The notes below the pieces were generated by a model. That model was given only the letters and a program-made list of their open reading frames with translations. It had not been told where the DNA came from and searched no databases. Position numbers and translations under genes: made by a program. DNA of 64,000 nucleotides from CAZACZ01 sp964483695 (GTDB taxonomy: Bacteria > Deinococcota > Deinococci > Deinococcales > Trueperaceae), in NCBI GenBank assembly GCA_964483695.1, contig CAZACZ010000001.1, positions 62,001 to 126,000 on the forward strand, written 5' to 3'. Of this stretch, positions 10,557-19,418 are shown piece after piece (position 1 is the first letter of the stretch; each line of letters opens with the position of its first letter).

Positions 10557-10778
10557 TCACTCCATCCCGGCCAAGAACCCGATCCGTCGCAACGCTCGGA
10601 TGAGGTCCATCACCGTCGCTTCGCTCGGGTCGTAATCGACCACCACGCGGGCGTCGTCGGCCGGTTGCACGTCGCGCACCCCTGGCACAGCGGCCAGCGC
10701 CGTGAGCACGCTATGGCGCGCGTCGTCCGTGTCCATCCCGCGCACACCCACCAACGCCCGTGCCAGCGACTCAGCCAT
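10557..10778 (-). CDS. HMA-fold protein lacking the metal-binding CxxC
   Basis: The 73-residue product has the beta-alpha-beta-beta-alpha-beta pattern of heavy-metal-associated (CopZ-like) domains: RALVGVRGMDTDDARHSVLTALAAVPGVRDVQPADDARVVVDYDPSEATVMDLIRALRRIGF. Where a metallochaperone has GMxCxxC it has GMDTDDA, so both cysteines are absent and canonical copper binding is unlikely. ATG 10778 is chosen because GGAGGG lies just upstream and the longer frame would run back through the acetyltransferase gene. It overlaps the end of that gene by 8 bp, implying translational coupling. Confidence 0.72.
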   Translation of the reverse strand: MAESLARALVGVRGMDTDDARHSVLTALAAVPGVRDVQPADDARVVVDYDPSEATVMDLIRALRRIGFLAGME

Positions 10779-11310
10779 GACGGCCCTCCGGCAGCGGATC
10801 GGTCGGAGACCGCGACGACGAGGGTCCGCCGGACGAGGGGCCCGTCGCCGCCCCCCCGTTGCGAGCGCGCGAACCGAGGGCGCGGCGGAAGGTGACGCTC
10901 GCGTCCTGTTGGAACGTCGCTTGCGCCAGGGCGTCGCCCAGGGCGGTGTCACCGCGCGGCAGCGTCACCGATAGGTCGTACACGCCGGCGTCGTAAGCGC
11001 TCTTGGTGAGCGCAGCGAGCAGCGCGGCCGTGACGGCGCTCTCCTCGGCTTCGGCCGTCGCCAGGCGACTGGTCTGCACCGCTGCCCGGTCGCCTCCCCA
11101 CACCGCGTGCGCCAGCACGAAGCCGCGACACGACGCCGTCCCGTCCGGCGCCACGCGCTCGGCCACGAAGGCGTGTCCGCTGCGGGCGAAGTAGCGCAAC
11201 GACGCGGCGTTGACCACGGGCTCCACCCCGAACCTGGCGCCGTACCCGCCATCGATGGCCGCCAGCGCGTCTAGGTCCGCTTCTTGTGGTGGCCGTAGGC
11301 GCAGCGTCAT
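10771..11310 (-). CDS. DUF1999 GNAT-like acetyltransferase
   Basis: The 179-residue protein matches the DUF1999 pattern I know from Thermus: ASLRYFARSGHAFVAERV, RGFVLAHAVWGGDRAAVQTSRL and LTKSAYDAGVYDLSVTLP. It is GNAT-like in fold; the substrate is unknown. The C-terminus adds a Gly/Ser/Arg-rich tail of about 30 residues. ATG 11310 has GGAGGG 8 nt upstream, and also overlaps the stop of an upstream 38-residue ORF as ATGA. It overlaps the HMA-like gene by 8 bp downstream. First main gene of a three-gene operon. Confidence 0.8.
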   Translation of the reverse strand: MTLRLRPPQEADLDALAAIDGGYGARFGVEPVVNAASLRYFARSGHAFVAERVAPDGTASCRGFVLAHAVWGGDRAAVQTSRLATAEAEESAVTAALLAALTKSAYDAGVYDLSVTLPRGDTALGDALAQATFQQDASVTFRRALGSRARNGGAATGPSSGGPSSSRSPTDPLPEGRHG

Positions 11311-11423
11311 CCCAGCATCCCTCCCTCGACCCGCGCGCTCCGCTCGGCCGGCGAAGCGGGCCGTGTGCGCACCTCGCCGACGCGCCGCAGCGCCGGCGCT
11401 CGGCATTCGCTCGTGGCGGTCAC
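11307..11423 (-). CDS. Putative leaderless upstream ORF (38 aa), ATGA-coupled to the acetyltransferase
   Basis: A GTG at 11423 lies 7 nt after a TATACT -10 (11431-11436, minus strand). It opens 38 codons that end exactly at TGA 11309-11307, overlapping the acetyltransferase ATG as ATGA. The peptide is Arg/Ala/Glu-rich with one Cys (MTATSECRAPALRR at the start) and has no recognised domain. I infer a leader ORF that delivers ribosomes to the next gene; a functional small protein is also possible. Its existence rests on promoter geometry only. Confidence 0.45.
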   Translation of the reverse strand: MTATSECRAPALRRVGEVRTRPASPAERSARVEGGMLG

Positions 11424-11430
11424 GCTCACG

Positions 11431-11436
11431 AGTATA
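11431..11436 (-). promoter_or_regulatory. -10 element TATACT
   Basis: Minus-strand TATACT ends 7 nt before GTG 11423 and about 120 nt before the acetyltransferase ATG. Confidence 0.55.
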
Positions 11437-11472
11437 CGTGCAGCAGCGCTCCTTCCCGGTCCGCCGCGCGCG

Positions 11473-11518
11473 ACGCGGCCGCTCGGGAGGCCGCCACGCG
11501 GCCGCTCGGGGGGCCGCC
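11473..11518. repeat. Tandem 23-bp repeat, each copy a GC hairpin
   Basis: Two copies of a 23-bp unit (starting ACGCGGCCGCTCGGG, 11473-11495 and 11496-11518) differ at one or two bases, and a partial third copy runs into the truA stop at 11528. Each unit can pair GCGGCC with GGCCGC. The location directly after truA suggests a duplicated terminator. Confidence 0.65.
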
Positions 11519-11527
11519 ACGCGGCCG

Positions 11528-12334
11528 TCACAGCACCAGGTCGGCTGCCCGAGCCTCCGAGCGCGCTTCGTCCCACGGCGTGTAGCCGGCCTCGACGAAG
11601 TAGAGGCCGTGCGCCGCGACGTTGTGCCCGGCGCGGCGCCGGTCGCGCGCCGCCACCAGCGCAGGCAGGTCGTCCGGCCGTAGTTTCCCCTTGCCGACCC
11701 ACAGGAGCGTCCCCACCACGGTGCGGACCATGTTCCGCAGGAAGCCGTCGGCGGCGATGTGCAGCCGCAGCTCGCCGCGCTCACTGCGGACCTCGCACAG
11801 GTGCACGGTGCGCACCGTCGTCCGCGTCTCCTGCGTCGCGAACGTGGCGAAGTCGTGGCGGCCCACCAGGTGGCGCGTGGCCGCTTGCATCGCCGCCACG
11901 TCGAGGTGCCGGAACACCGGCAGCACCCGCGATCGCATCAGGGCGAGGCCGCGCGGGTCGTCGCGCACCACGCGCATGCGGTACAGGTAGCGGCGGTAGA
12001 GGCAGTGGAACTGCGCCTCGAAGTCGGGGCTGGTGGTTGCCAGCGCAAGTACCGCCACGTCGCGCGGCAGGTGGGCGTTCAGTGCGAGACGCAGCTTCTC
12101 GTCGGGGATGACGCTGCTGGTGTCGACGTGCGCCACCATCGCCAGGGCGTGCACCCCGGCGTCGGTGCGACCGGCCGCCAGCACGGGGCCGTGCACGCCA
12201 GGCAGCTGCGCGAACGCCTGCTCCAGCACTCCTTGCACCGTCCGTTCGCCGGTGGCTTGGCGTTGCCAGCCGAAGAACTCGGTGCCGTCGTACTCCAACG
12301 TGAGCCGGACGCGGCGGCTCGCCGGTTCGCTCAC
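11528..12334 (-). CDS. truA: tRNA pseudouridine(38-40) synthase TruA
   Basis: TruA converts U38-U40 in the tRNA anticodon arm to pseudouridine. The 268-residue protein has RVRLTLEYDGTEFFGWQRQ, the catalytic-Asp motif AAGRTDAGVHALAMVAH (Asp near residue 57), FHCLYRRYLYRM, and FLRNMVRTVVGTLLWVGKG at the usual C-terminal positions. Start is GTG 12334, whose GTGA overlaps the stop of the upstream PAP2 gene, so the pair is translationally coupled. Tandem hairpin repeats follow the stop. Confidence 0.94.
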   Translation of the reverse strand: MSEPASRRVRLTLEYDGTEFFGWQRQATGERTVQGVLEQAFAQLPGVHGPVLAAGRTDAGVHALAMVAHVDTSSVIPDEKLRLALNAHLPRDVAVLALATTSPDFEAQFHCLYRRYLYRMRVVRDDPRGLALMRSRVLPVFRHLDVAAMQAATRHLVGRHDFATFATQETRTTVRTVHLCEVRSERGELRLHIAADGFLRNMVRTVVGTLLWVGKGKLRPDDLPALVAARDRRRAGHNVAAHGLYFVEAGYTPWDEARSEARAADLVL

Positions 12335-13185
12335 GACCGGGCGGGCGCCAGCCGCGTGACCCGCCCCACCAGCGGCATCACCACGGTGCCCGCGTACCCC
12401 ACGAGCAGGTAGCGGAAGAACGAGCCGACGACGCCGTGGCGGATCTCGTCCGGGATGGCCGCCGACGTGCCCGCGAGCGCCGCGAACACGACCGCGACGC
12501 CGAGCGCCCCCATCGCGGCGCGCCGCCACCAGGCGCCGTGGGCCTCGTACCGCACGAACTGCGGCCCGGTCACGAAGGCGGCGGCCGCCCCCATGAACAG
12601 CCCAGACTCGGGGGTGGGCAGCAGCACGTGCAGCGCCAGCGGGACCGCGATGCCGAGCGCGATGGTCCACCCTCGCCCGAGCCGCGCGCGCGTCCGGAAC
12701 GCCAGCAGCCCGACGACGATCACCGCCATGCCGATCACGATCCCGCCGACCACGTCCACCGGCAGGTGCACGCCGAGGTACAGGCGCGACACGCCCACCA
12801 GGGCGATGATCGCGGCGGCCAGCCAGGTGAACCACGTGCGCCCGGCCGCCGCCGCGGCGAAGCCCCAGAAGGTGGTGGCGGCCTGGGCGTGGCCCGAGGG
12901 GAAGCCGGCACCCAGGGCGGTGGCGCGCGCCGCCTCGCTGCGGAGCACGCTCTCGTCGAGCTCGAACGGGCGTGCCGTCACGAACGCTCCCTTGAGCAGC
13001 TGGTTGAGGTGGAAGCCGGCCAGGAACGTGACGGCGAGCTGGCGACCGACGCGGGCGTCGACGCTCAAGAACGCGATCACCAGCATCACGACGTACGCCT
13101 GCTCCGAACCGAGGTTGGTGACGTAGAGCATGAGGCGGTCGAGCGCCGGCGAGGCTGCGCTCTGCAGGGCGTGGATGACCTCCAT
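12331..13185 (-). CDS. PAP2-family membrane phosphatase
   Basis: The 284-residue membrane protein carries the three PAP2 acid-phosphatase motifs: KGAFVTARP (about residues 66-74), PSGHAQAATTFWG (about 96-108) and SRLYLGVHLPVDVVGG (about 134-149). It has roughly seven to eight membrane spans. Likely substrates are lipid phosphates such as undecaprenyl diphosphate or phosphatidic acid; the sequence cannot decide. The ATG has a GGAGGTC Shine-Dalgarno and a TAGAAT -10 upstream (13225-13230, minus strand). Its stop overlaps the truA start by 4 bp. Confidence 0.88.
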   Translation of the reverse strand: MEVIHALQSAASPALDRLMLYVTNLGSEQAYVVMLVIAFLSVDARVGRQLAVTFLAGFHLNQLLKGAFVTARPFELDESVLRSEAARATALGAGFPSGHAQAATTFWGFAAAAAGRTWFTWLAAAIIALVGVSRLYLGVHLPVDVVGGIVIGMAVIVVGLLAFRTRARLGRGWTIALGIAVPLALHVLLPTPESGLFMGAAAAFVTGPQFVRYEAHGAWWRRAAMGALGVAVVFAALAGTSAAIPDEIRHGVVGSFFRYLLVGYAGTVVMPLVGRVTRLAPARS

Positions 13186-13224
13186 CGGACCTCCGGGGCC
13201 ACGCGAACGGCCGCGTGCACGACG

Positions 13225-13230
13225 ATTCTA
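13225..13230 (-). promoter_or_regulatory. -10 element TAGAAT for the PAP2-truA operon
   Basis: Minus-strand TAGAAT is about 40 nt upstream of ATG 13185. A GGAGG Shine-Dalgarno precedes that ATG, so the transcript has a short conventional leader. Confidence 0.55.
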
Positions 13231-13297
13231 GCAGCGCGACGAAGGCCGTCGCCCGGCGCGTTGCCAGCGGGGTGCGCGCGTGCGAGCATGGGCCGAC

Positions 13298-14587
<1,290 letters not shown>

Positions 14588-14597
14588 GCTCGGCGCC

Positions 14598-15974
14598 ATG
14601 GCGCAGCTCCCCCCTACCAGCGACACCATCGTCGCCATCGCCACGGCACCCGGCGCCGGCGCCGTGGGGATCGTGCGGTTGTCGGGCCCGGACGCGTACC
14701 GCGTCGCCGACGCCTTGTTCCGCACCAAGCGGGGGGTGCCGCCGAGCCGGATCCCGGCGGGAAGTGCGCGCTACGGCACCCTGGAGGACGCTGGCGAGAC
14801 CATCGACGAGGCCGTGTTGGTCACGTTCCGCGCGCCGCGGTCGACCACCGGCCAGGACGTGGTGGAGCTCCAGACGCACGGCGGGCCGGCCGTCCTACGC
14901 GCCGTGCTTGACGCTTGCGTGCGCCACGGCGCTCGCCTGGCGGGCCCCGGCGAGTTCACGCTGCGGGCGTACCTCGGCGGTCGCATCGACTTGGCGCAAG
15001 CCGAGAGCGTCCTCGACCTGGTGCAGGCGCAGACCGACAACGCTAGGCGCAACGCCGCCCTGGGCCTCACCGGCGCCCTGGGCGCGCGCGTAGGCGAGAT
15101 CCAGACCGACGTCACCCATGCGTACGCCGCGGTGCAAGCGGCCTTCGACTACCCCGACGAAGGGGTGCCTCCAGCCGACCTCGAGGCGCCGCTACGGCGG
15201 GCAGCCGGCGACTTGCGGGCGCTGTTGGCCACGGCGGAGGCCGGTCGACTGGCACGCAACGGCGCCCGTCTGGCCCTGCTCGGTCGCCCCAACGCCGGCA
15301 AGTCGAGCCTGCTGAACGCGTTGCTGGGGTACGAACGCTCGATCGTGTCCGACACGCCCGGCACCACCCGTGACTACCTCGAGGCGCCGCTGGTGCTGGC
15401 CGGCATCCCGCTGACCGCCATCGACACCGCCGGCATCCGGACGGCGGACGACGCCATCGAGGCAAGCGGCGTGGCGGTGGCGCGCCGCATCGCCGCCCAT
15501 GCCGACCTGCGGCTGGTGTTGCTTGACCGCTCGAGCGCGCTGCACGAGGAGGACCTGGCGCTGCTCCGCGAGGTCCCGGCCGAGCGGACCCTGCTCGTCC
15601 TGAGCAAGACGGACCTGCCGCCGGCGTGGCACGAGCGCGACGTGGCGGGCATCCCGCCCGGCATCGTCACGGTGGCGGTGTCGGCGCGCACCGGCGCCGG
15701 CATGGAGACGCTACGGCACGCCATCGCCGAGGCCCTGCTGGGGGACGCCGCCGGTACCGAGATGTGGCTCACGCAGGAGCGCCACGTCGCCGCGCTCGGC
15801 GCGGCCGCGGACCGGGTCGATGGCGCGTTGGCCGCGGCGCAGGACGGCAACCACGACGTGGCGTCGTTGGAGATGCAGGAGGCGCTGGGGGCGTTGGCGG
15901 CCGTCACGGGCCGCGGCGCCATCGCCGAGGAGACGCTGGCGTCGATCTTCGCGCGCTTCTGCGTAGGGAAGTGA
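14598..15974 (+). CDS. mnmE: tRNA uridine-5-carboxymethylaminomethyl modification GTPase MnmE
   Basis: MnmE works with MnmG to modify U34 of tRNAs reading NNA/NNG codons; MnmG is not in this window. The 458-residue protein has the folate-binding N-domain (SDTIVAIATAPGAGAVGIVRLSGP; GPGEFTLRAYLGGRIDLAQAESVLDL), the GTPase G1 LLGRPNAGKSSLLNALL near residue 228, DTPGTTRDYLEA, DTAGIR, and the terminal FARFCVGK, whose Cys is catalytically important in the family. Start ATG 14598 fits both the family N-terminus and the -10 spacing. Confidence 0.95.
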   Translation: MAQLPPTSDTIVAIATAPGAGAVGIVRLSGPDAYRVADALFRTKRGVPPSRIPAGSARYGTLEDAGETIDEAVLVTFRAPRSTTGQDVVELQTHGGPAVLRAVLDACVRHGARLAGPGEFTLRAYLGGRIDLAQAESVLDLVQAQTDNARRNAALGLTGALGARVGEIQTDVTHAYAAVQAAFDYPDEGVPPADLEAPLRRAAGDLRALLATAEAGRLARNGARLALLGRPNAGKSSLLNALLGYERSIVSDTPGTTRDYLEAPLVLAGIPLTAIDTAGIRTADDAIEASGVAVARRIAAHADLRLVLLDRSSALHEEDLALLREVPAERTLLVLSKTDLPPAWHERDVAGIPPGIVTVAVSARTGAGMETLRHAIAEALLGDAAGTEMWLTQERHVAALGAAADRVDGALAAAQDGNHDVASLEMQEALGALAAVTGRGAIAEETLASIFARFCVGK

Positions 15975-16008
15975 CGGCGGCCACCGTCCCGCGTCGCGGA
16001 GCCCGGCG

Positions 16009-16524
16009 TCAGGCGCTGCGCGCCTCGAGCGCCACTTCGTCGGCGGCGCGGCGCACGGCCTGCGGGAAGCGCCCCATGATCTCGCCCAGCACGGTGCGGG
16101 CGGTGAACGCGATCATCTTCAACAGCGCCTGCGTGCCCCACTTGTCGGCCGACGGCACGCGCAGGCGGATGGTGACCCGGAAGGCGTAGTCGACGGCGCT
16201 GCCGCTAGCCTCCTCGCGTACCACCGCCTCGCCGTCGACCTCGGCCCACCCGGGGCCGTCGGGGACGATCGGCAAGGCGCTCAGTACGGCGCCGGAAGCG
16301 GTGTCGCGCAGTTCGCTGCGGAACGGCAGCTCGCGTTGGCCGAAGAGCGCGGCGTTGACGGGCAGCGTCGCCACCACCACGCGCGGCAGCCCCTCCAACA
16401 CCTGCAGATCGGCCAGGAAGTCGGCGTAGCGCAACGAGCGCGGCACGTCGCGCACGAACGCGCGTGCCTCCGGTGCCGGCATGGCCACCGGCAGCGAGAA
16501 GCGGACTTCGTGCGTCAGCTCCAT
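16009..16524 (-). CDS. DUF3809-like protein
   Basis: The 171-residue protein (MELTHEVRFSLPVAMPAPEARAFVRDVPRSLRYADFLADLQV...) matches my memory of DUF3809, a family largely confined to Deinococcota. The pattern of a beta-strand-rich body with a helical C-terminus (ALLKMIAFTARTVLGEIMGRFPQAVRRAADEVALEA) suggests a SRPBCC-like lipid-binding fold, which is only an inference. It starts 14 nt after the stop of the 98-residue gene and is probably in the same operon. Converges on mnmE. Confidence 0.65.
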   Translation of the reverse strand: MELTHEVRFSLPVAMPAPEARAFVRDVPRSLRYADFLADLQVLEGLPRVVVATLPVNAALFGQRELPFRSELRDTASGAVLSALPIVPDGPGWAEVDGEAVVREEASGSAVDYAFRVTIRLRVPSADKWGTQALLKMIAFTARTVLGEIMGRFPQAVRRAADEVALEARSA

Positions 16525-16538
16525 CGTCCGCCGGCGCC

Positions 16539-16835
16539 TCAGCGCTCACCCGGACGGGGCCGGGCACCCACCCACTCGACCTTGACCGACGCCTCGCGCA
16601 CCGCCGCTTCGATCTCGGCGTCCGACGCGCTTCGCAGGCGCGGGAGATGCTGGAACAGGCCCGCGCTCGACGCCAGACCGACGCGCACCGTGACCGGACC
16701 GTCCTCCGACACCCGGCCGATGCGCCACAGCAGGTTGGACGCCAGCTCCTCGAGGGCCGTCGGTGCCACGCCGACGTCTTCCAAGCGCCGGCGCAACTGC
16801 TCGTGCAAGCGCTCCTGCCCGAAGGCCTCGCTCAT
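16539..16835 (-). CDS. Conserved small protein of unknown function (98 aa)
   Basis: The frame MSEAFGQERLHEQLRRRLEDVGVAPTALEELASNLLWRIGRV... has no motif I recognise; it looks like an alpha/beta domain with amphipathic helices. ATG 16835 is chosen because it overlaps (as ATGA) the stop of a 5-codon leaderless mini-ORF and gives a compact product; the longer frame antisense to DUF368 is not credible. It lies directly upstream of the DUF3809-like gene. Probably a lineage-restricted family. Confidence 0.6.
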   Translation of the reverse strand: MSEAFGQERLHEQLRRRLEDVGVAPTALEELASNLLWRIGRVSEDGPVTVRVGLASSAGLFQHLPRLRSASDAEIEAAVREASVKVEWVGARPRPGER

Positions 16836-16849
16836 GCTCCACGCTCCAC
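16832..16849 (-). CDS. Leaderless 5-codon mini-ORF coupled by ATGA
   Basis: GTG 16849 lies 6 nt after TAGGCT (16856-16861, minus strand). It reads MERGA and stops at TGA 16834-16832, overlapping the ATG of the 98-residue gene as ATGA. The downstream gene has only a weak GGAG at -5. I infer a translation-delivery role. Confidence 0.4.
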   Translation of the reverse strand: MERGA

Positions 16850-16855
16850 GCGCCC

Positions 16856-16861
16856 AGCCTA
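16856..16861 (-). promoter_or_regulatory. -10 element TAGGCT
   Basis: Minus-strand TAGGCT ends 6 nt before GTG 16849, and 20 nt before the 98-residue gene. Confidence 0.55.
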
Positions 16862-16949
16862 CCCCAGGACGCCGTGTCCCGCGCCAGGGACGCACGTCCG
16901 CGCCCCACGCCGACCGCGACGACACCGTCGCCCGCGCCTTCGGTCGTGG

Positions 16950-16955
16950 TAGCAT
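16950..16955 (+). promoter_or_regulatory. -10 element TAGCAT for the DUF368 gene, leaderless start
   Basis: TAGCAT ends 6 nt before GTG 16962. Confidence 0.65.
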
Positions 16956-16961
16956 CCGCGC

Positions 16962-17897
16962 GTGCTGGACGCAACCGCCGCCCCGGTCGACGCGCCCGCG
17001 CCGCGCCATCGACGCCCCTGGTCGCTCGTCTTGCGGGGCATGGCGATCGGCGCGTCCGACCTCGTCCCTGGCGTCTCGGGCGGCACCATGGCGCTGATCC
17101 TCGGCGTCTACCAGGAGCTGATCCTCACGCTCGGCAACCTCACGCGTCCCGCCTTCGTCCGCTCGGTCCTGCGGGGCGCCTGGGGGCACGCCTTCCAGCT
17201 GGCGAACGGTCGCTTCCTGGTGTTGCTGGGGGCGGGCGTGCTGGGTGCCATCGGGTCGTTGTCGCGCGTGATCCACTTCCTGCTGGGCGCCTACCCGGTG
17301 CACGTGGCGGGGTTCTTCCTCGGCTTGGTCGCGGCTTCGACGGTGTTGGTGGGGACGCGCGTGCGTCGGTGGACCATGCTCGGCCTGGTCGGGTTCGTGG
17401 TCGGCGCGTTGGGGGCGTTCTTCCTGGTTGGCGCCACGCCTTCCACCACGCCCACCACGACGTTCGCCTACGCCGTCTCGGCGACGGTGGCGGTGTGCGC
17501 GTTGGTGCTTCCCGGCATCTCCGGGGCGTTCGTGCTGGTCCTGCTAGGCAAGTACGACCAGGTGCTGGCCGCCGTAGGTCGCTTCGACCTCGCGGTGCTC
17601 GTCCCGTTCGCGCTCGGCGCCGTCGTCGGCCTGCTGAGCTTCGCGCGGGTGCTTGCCTACTTGCTTCGGCGTCACCACGACCTGACGCTGGCGCTCCTGA
17701 CCGGCTTCTTGCTGGGTAGCCTGCGCAAGGTCTGGCCGTTCGTCGACGCCGCCGGTTCGCCGACCTGGCCTTGGTCCACGGCCTCGGCCGGGGTGGCCCT
17801 GGCGGCGGGGGGCCTGGCGCTGCTCGGGGTGGCGATCGTGGCGACACTCGAGCGCGCCGGCCGGACACGCAGCGAGCCCGCGCGCGGCGACGACTGA
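16962..17897 (+). CDS. DUF368 family membrane protein (polyprenyl-phosphate transporter type)
   Basis: The 311-residue polytopic protein has the DUF368 signature RGMAIGASDLVPGVSGGTMALILGVYQELI near the N-terminus and its second copy, LVLPGISGAFVLVLLGKYDQVL, in the other half. Members of this family (PopT) have been implicated in undecaprenyl-phosphate recycling across the membrane; DedA proteins share the task. About eight to nine membrane spans are visible. GTG 16962 is 6 nt from a -10 hexamer. A role in envelope lipid-carrier recycling would fit the PAP2 phosphatase 4 kb away, but they are not linked in an operon. Confidence 0.88.
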   Translation: MLDATAAPVDAPAPRHRRPWSLVLRGMAIGASDLVPGVSGGTMALILGVYQELILTLGNLTRPAFVRSVLRGAWGHAFQLANGRFLVLLGAGVLGAIGSLSRVIHFLLGAYPVHVAGFFLGLVAASTVLVGTRVRRWTMLGLVGFVVGALGAFFLVGATPSTTPTTTFAYAVSATVAVCALVLPGISGAFVLVLLGKYDQVLAAVGRFDLAVLVPFALGAVVGLLSFARVLAYLLRRHHDLTLALLTGFLLGSLRKVWPFVDAAGSPTWPWSTASAGVALAAGGLALLGVAIVATLERAGRTRSEPARGDD

Positions 17898-18069
17898 ACC
17901 GCCGCTCCGACTCCCGCGTCCTTAACCTTCCTCATCTGGGCCTAGCGGTGGCTTCACACGCTGTCCGTATCCTCGTCTAGGACGCGCACTGCTGGCGCCC
18001 GCCGTTGGCGGACGCGGTAGCCTCCACGTTCCAACCCCGTTCCTGAGAGTTCCGGAAGGAGGAGTTCTC

Positions 18070-19365
18070 GTGCACCGCATCCGTACCTGGCTCGTGGCCG
18101 CCGTCACCCTCGCCGCGGTGGCGACCGCCGTCACCCTCACCGCCCCAGCGCCCGTCTCCGCCCAGGGCGTGGTCGCTCCCGATCGCGCCGCCTCGCTGCT
18201 GCAAGACGAGCGCAACACCATCGACGTGGTGGCCGCCTACGGCCCGAGCGTGGTGGCCGTCAACGTCGAAGTCCGCGGGGAGCGCGTCAGTCCGTGGGAG
18301 AACATCCTGCCGTACTTGCCCCCCGAGTTCCGCCAGTACCTCCCAGATCCGAGCGCCCCGCAGGTGCAGCAGAGCAGCGGATCTGGCTTCGTGATCGACC
18401 AGGAAGGTCAGATCGTCACCAACTACCACGTCGTCGAGGGGGCGCTGGTGGAGAACGGCGTCGACCTGCGTGACGGAGCCTCGATCCGGGTGACGTTCGC
18501 CGGTAGCGAGGAGGAGCAGGCGGTCGTGGTGGTGGGGGCGAACCCCGACTACGACCTGGCGCTGTTGGAACTGAGCGACCCGAGCGCCTTGCCTTCCGAC
18601 GTGCGCCCGATCGAGTTGGCCGACTCCGAAGGCGTGATGGTGGGCCAGAAGGTCATCGCCATCGGCAACCCGTTCGGCCTGCAGTCCACCGTGACGCAAG
18701 GGATCGTCTCGGCCATCGGGCGGGAGCTGCCGTCCATCGGTCGCATCGAGATCCCGATGATCCAGACCGACGCGGCCATCAACCCTGGCAACAGCGGCGG
18801 CCCGCTGCTCGACTCGAGCGGCCGCCTCATCGGCGTGAACACGATGATCGTCCCCGGCATGACCGCGTCCGGCAGCGCCGGCAACATCGGCATCGGCTTC
18901 GCCGTGCCTAGCAGCTTGCTCGCCGACGCTCTGCCCGCCATGCGCGAAGGCGGCCTGGTGGGGCTGTACGCCGACGCGCTCGACATCGTCAACCGGCCGC
19001 GACTCGGCATCACCGGTCAGGCGGTCGCCGATTACCCGCGCCAGGTGCGCGACCTGCTCGGCATGCCCGATTCCGGCGTGGTCGTCATCGGCGTGGCGGC
19101 AGGTGGCCCGGCCGATCGCGCCGGCCTCGTCGGTCCGACCTACCAGGCCAACGTCGGTGGGCAGCTGTTCCCGGCCGGCGGCGACGTGATCCTCTCCGCC
19201 AACGGCCAGCGTCTCGAGCAGGTTACCGACCTGCAGCGCATCGTCCTCACCGGCAAGGAGGGGGACCAAGTGGAGCTCGAGGTCTGGCGCGGTGGTGAGA
19301 CGCGCACCGTGACCCTCACCCTGCAGGTGGTGCAGCAGGAGGAGAGCCCCGCCAGCGGCAACTGA
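18070..19365 (+). CDS. HtrA/DegP-type serine protease (S1C) with a PDZ domain
   Basis: A 431-residue envelope protease with a signal peptide (MHRIRTWLVAAVTLAAVATAVTLTAPAPVSAQ). The catalytic triad is visible: His in TNYHVVEGAL (about residue 120), Asp in NPDYDLALLEL (about 162) and Ser in INPGNSGGPLL (about 241). One PDZ domain (about 310-425) follows, with GVAAGGPADRAGL and DVILSANGQRLEQVTDLQ. A loop of the LA type (WENILPYLPPEFRQYLPDPSAP) precedes the protease core. The start is GTG with a very strong Shine-Dalgarno (GGAAGGAGG), so this message is not leaderless. Family role: quality control of periplasmic or exported proteins. The 172-bp upstream gap holds a possible -10 (TATCCT, 17968-17973). 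Confidence 0.9.
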   Translation: MHRIRTWLVAAVTLAAVATAVTLTAPAPVSAQGVVAPDRAASLLQDERNTIDVVAAYGPSVVAVNVEVRGERVSPWENILPYLPPEFRQYLPDPSAPQVQQSSGSGFVIDQEGQIVTNYHVVEGALVENGVDLRDGASIRVTFAGSEEEQAVVVVGANPDYDLALLELSDPSALPSDVRPIELADSEGVMVGQKVIAIGNPFGLQSTVTQGIVSAIGRELPSIGRIEIPMIQTDAAINPGNSGGPLLDSSGRLIGVNTMIVPGMTASGSAGNIGIGFAVPSSLLADALPAMREGGLVGLYADALDIVNRPRLGITGQAVADYPRQVRDLLGMPDSGVVVIGVAAGGPADRAGLVGPTYQANVGGQLFPAGGDVILSANGQRLEQVTDLQRIVLTGKEGDQVELEVWRGGETRTVTLTLQVVQQEESPASGN

Positions 19366-19379
19366 GTCCCGTCCGGGAC
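19366..19379 (+). terminator. Terminator hairpin after the HtrA gene
   Basis: GTCCCGTCCGGGAC is a perfect short palindrome (GTCCC, loop GTCC, GGGAC) starting right at the stop codon. There is no U-tract. Confidence 0.5.
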
Positions 19380-19406
19380 GGTACCGAGAGGCCGACGGGA
19401 GCGTGC

Positions 19407-19412
19407 TAGCAT
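19407..19412 (+). promoter_or_regulatory. -10 element TAGCAT, leaderless start
   Basis: TAGCAT ends 6 nt before the patatin gene ATG at 19419. Confidence 0.65.
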
Positions 19413-19418
19413 CGCGCC

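Noticed and set aside
13086..13289. Leaderless mini-ORF starting at the GTG after the PAP2 TAGAAT
   Set aside because: The GTG is only 4 nt from the -10, its frame does not end at the PAP2 start, and PAP2 has a good Shine-Dalgarno.
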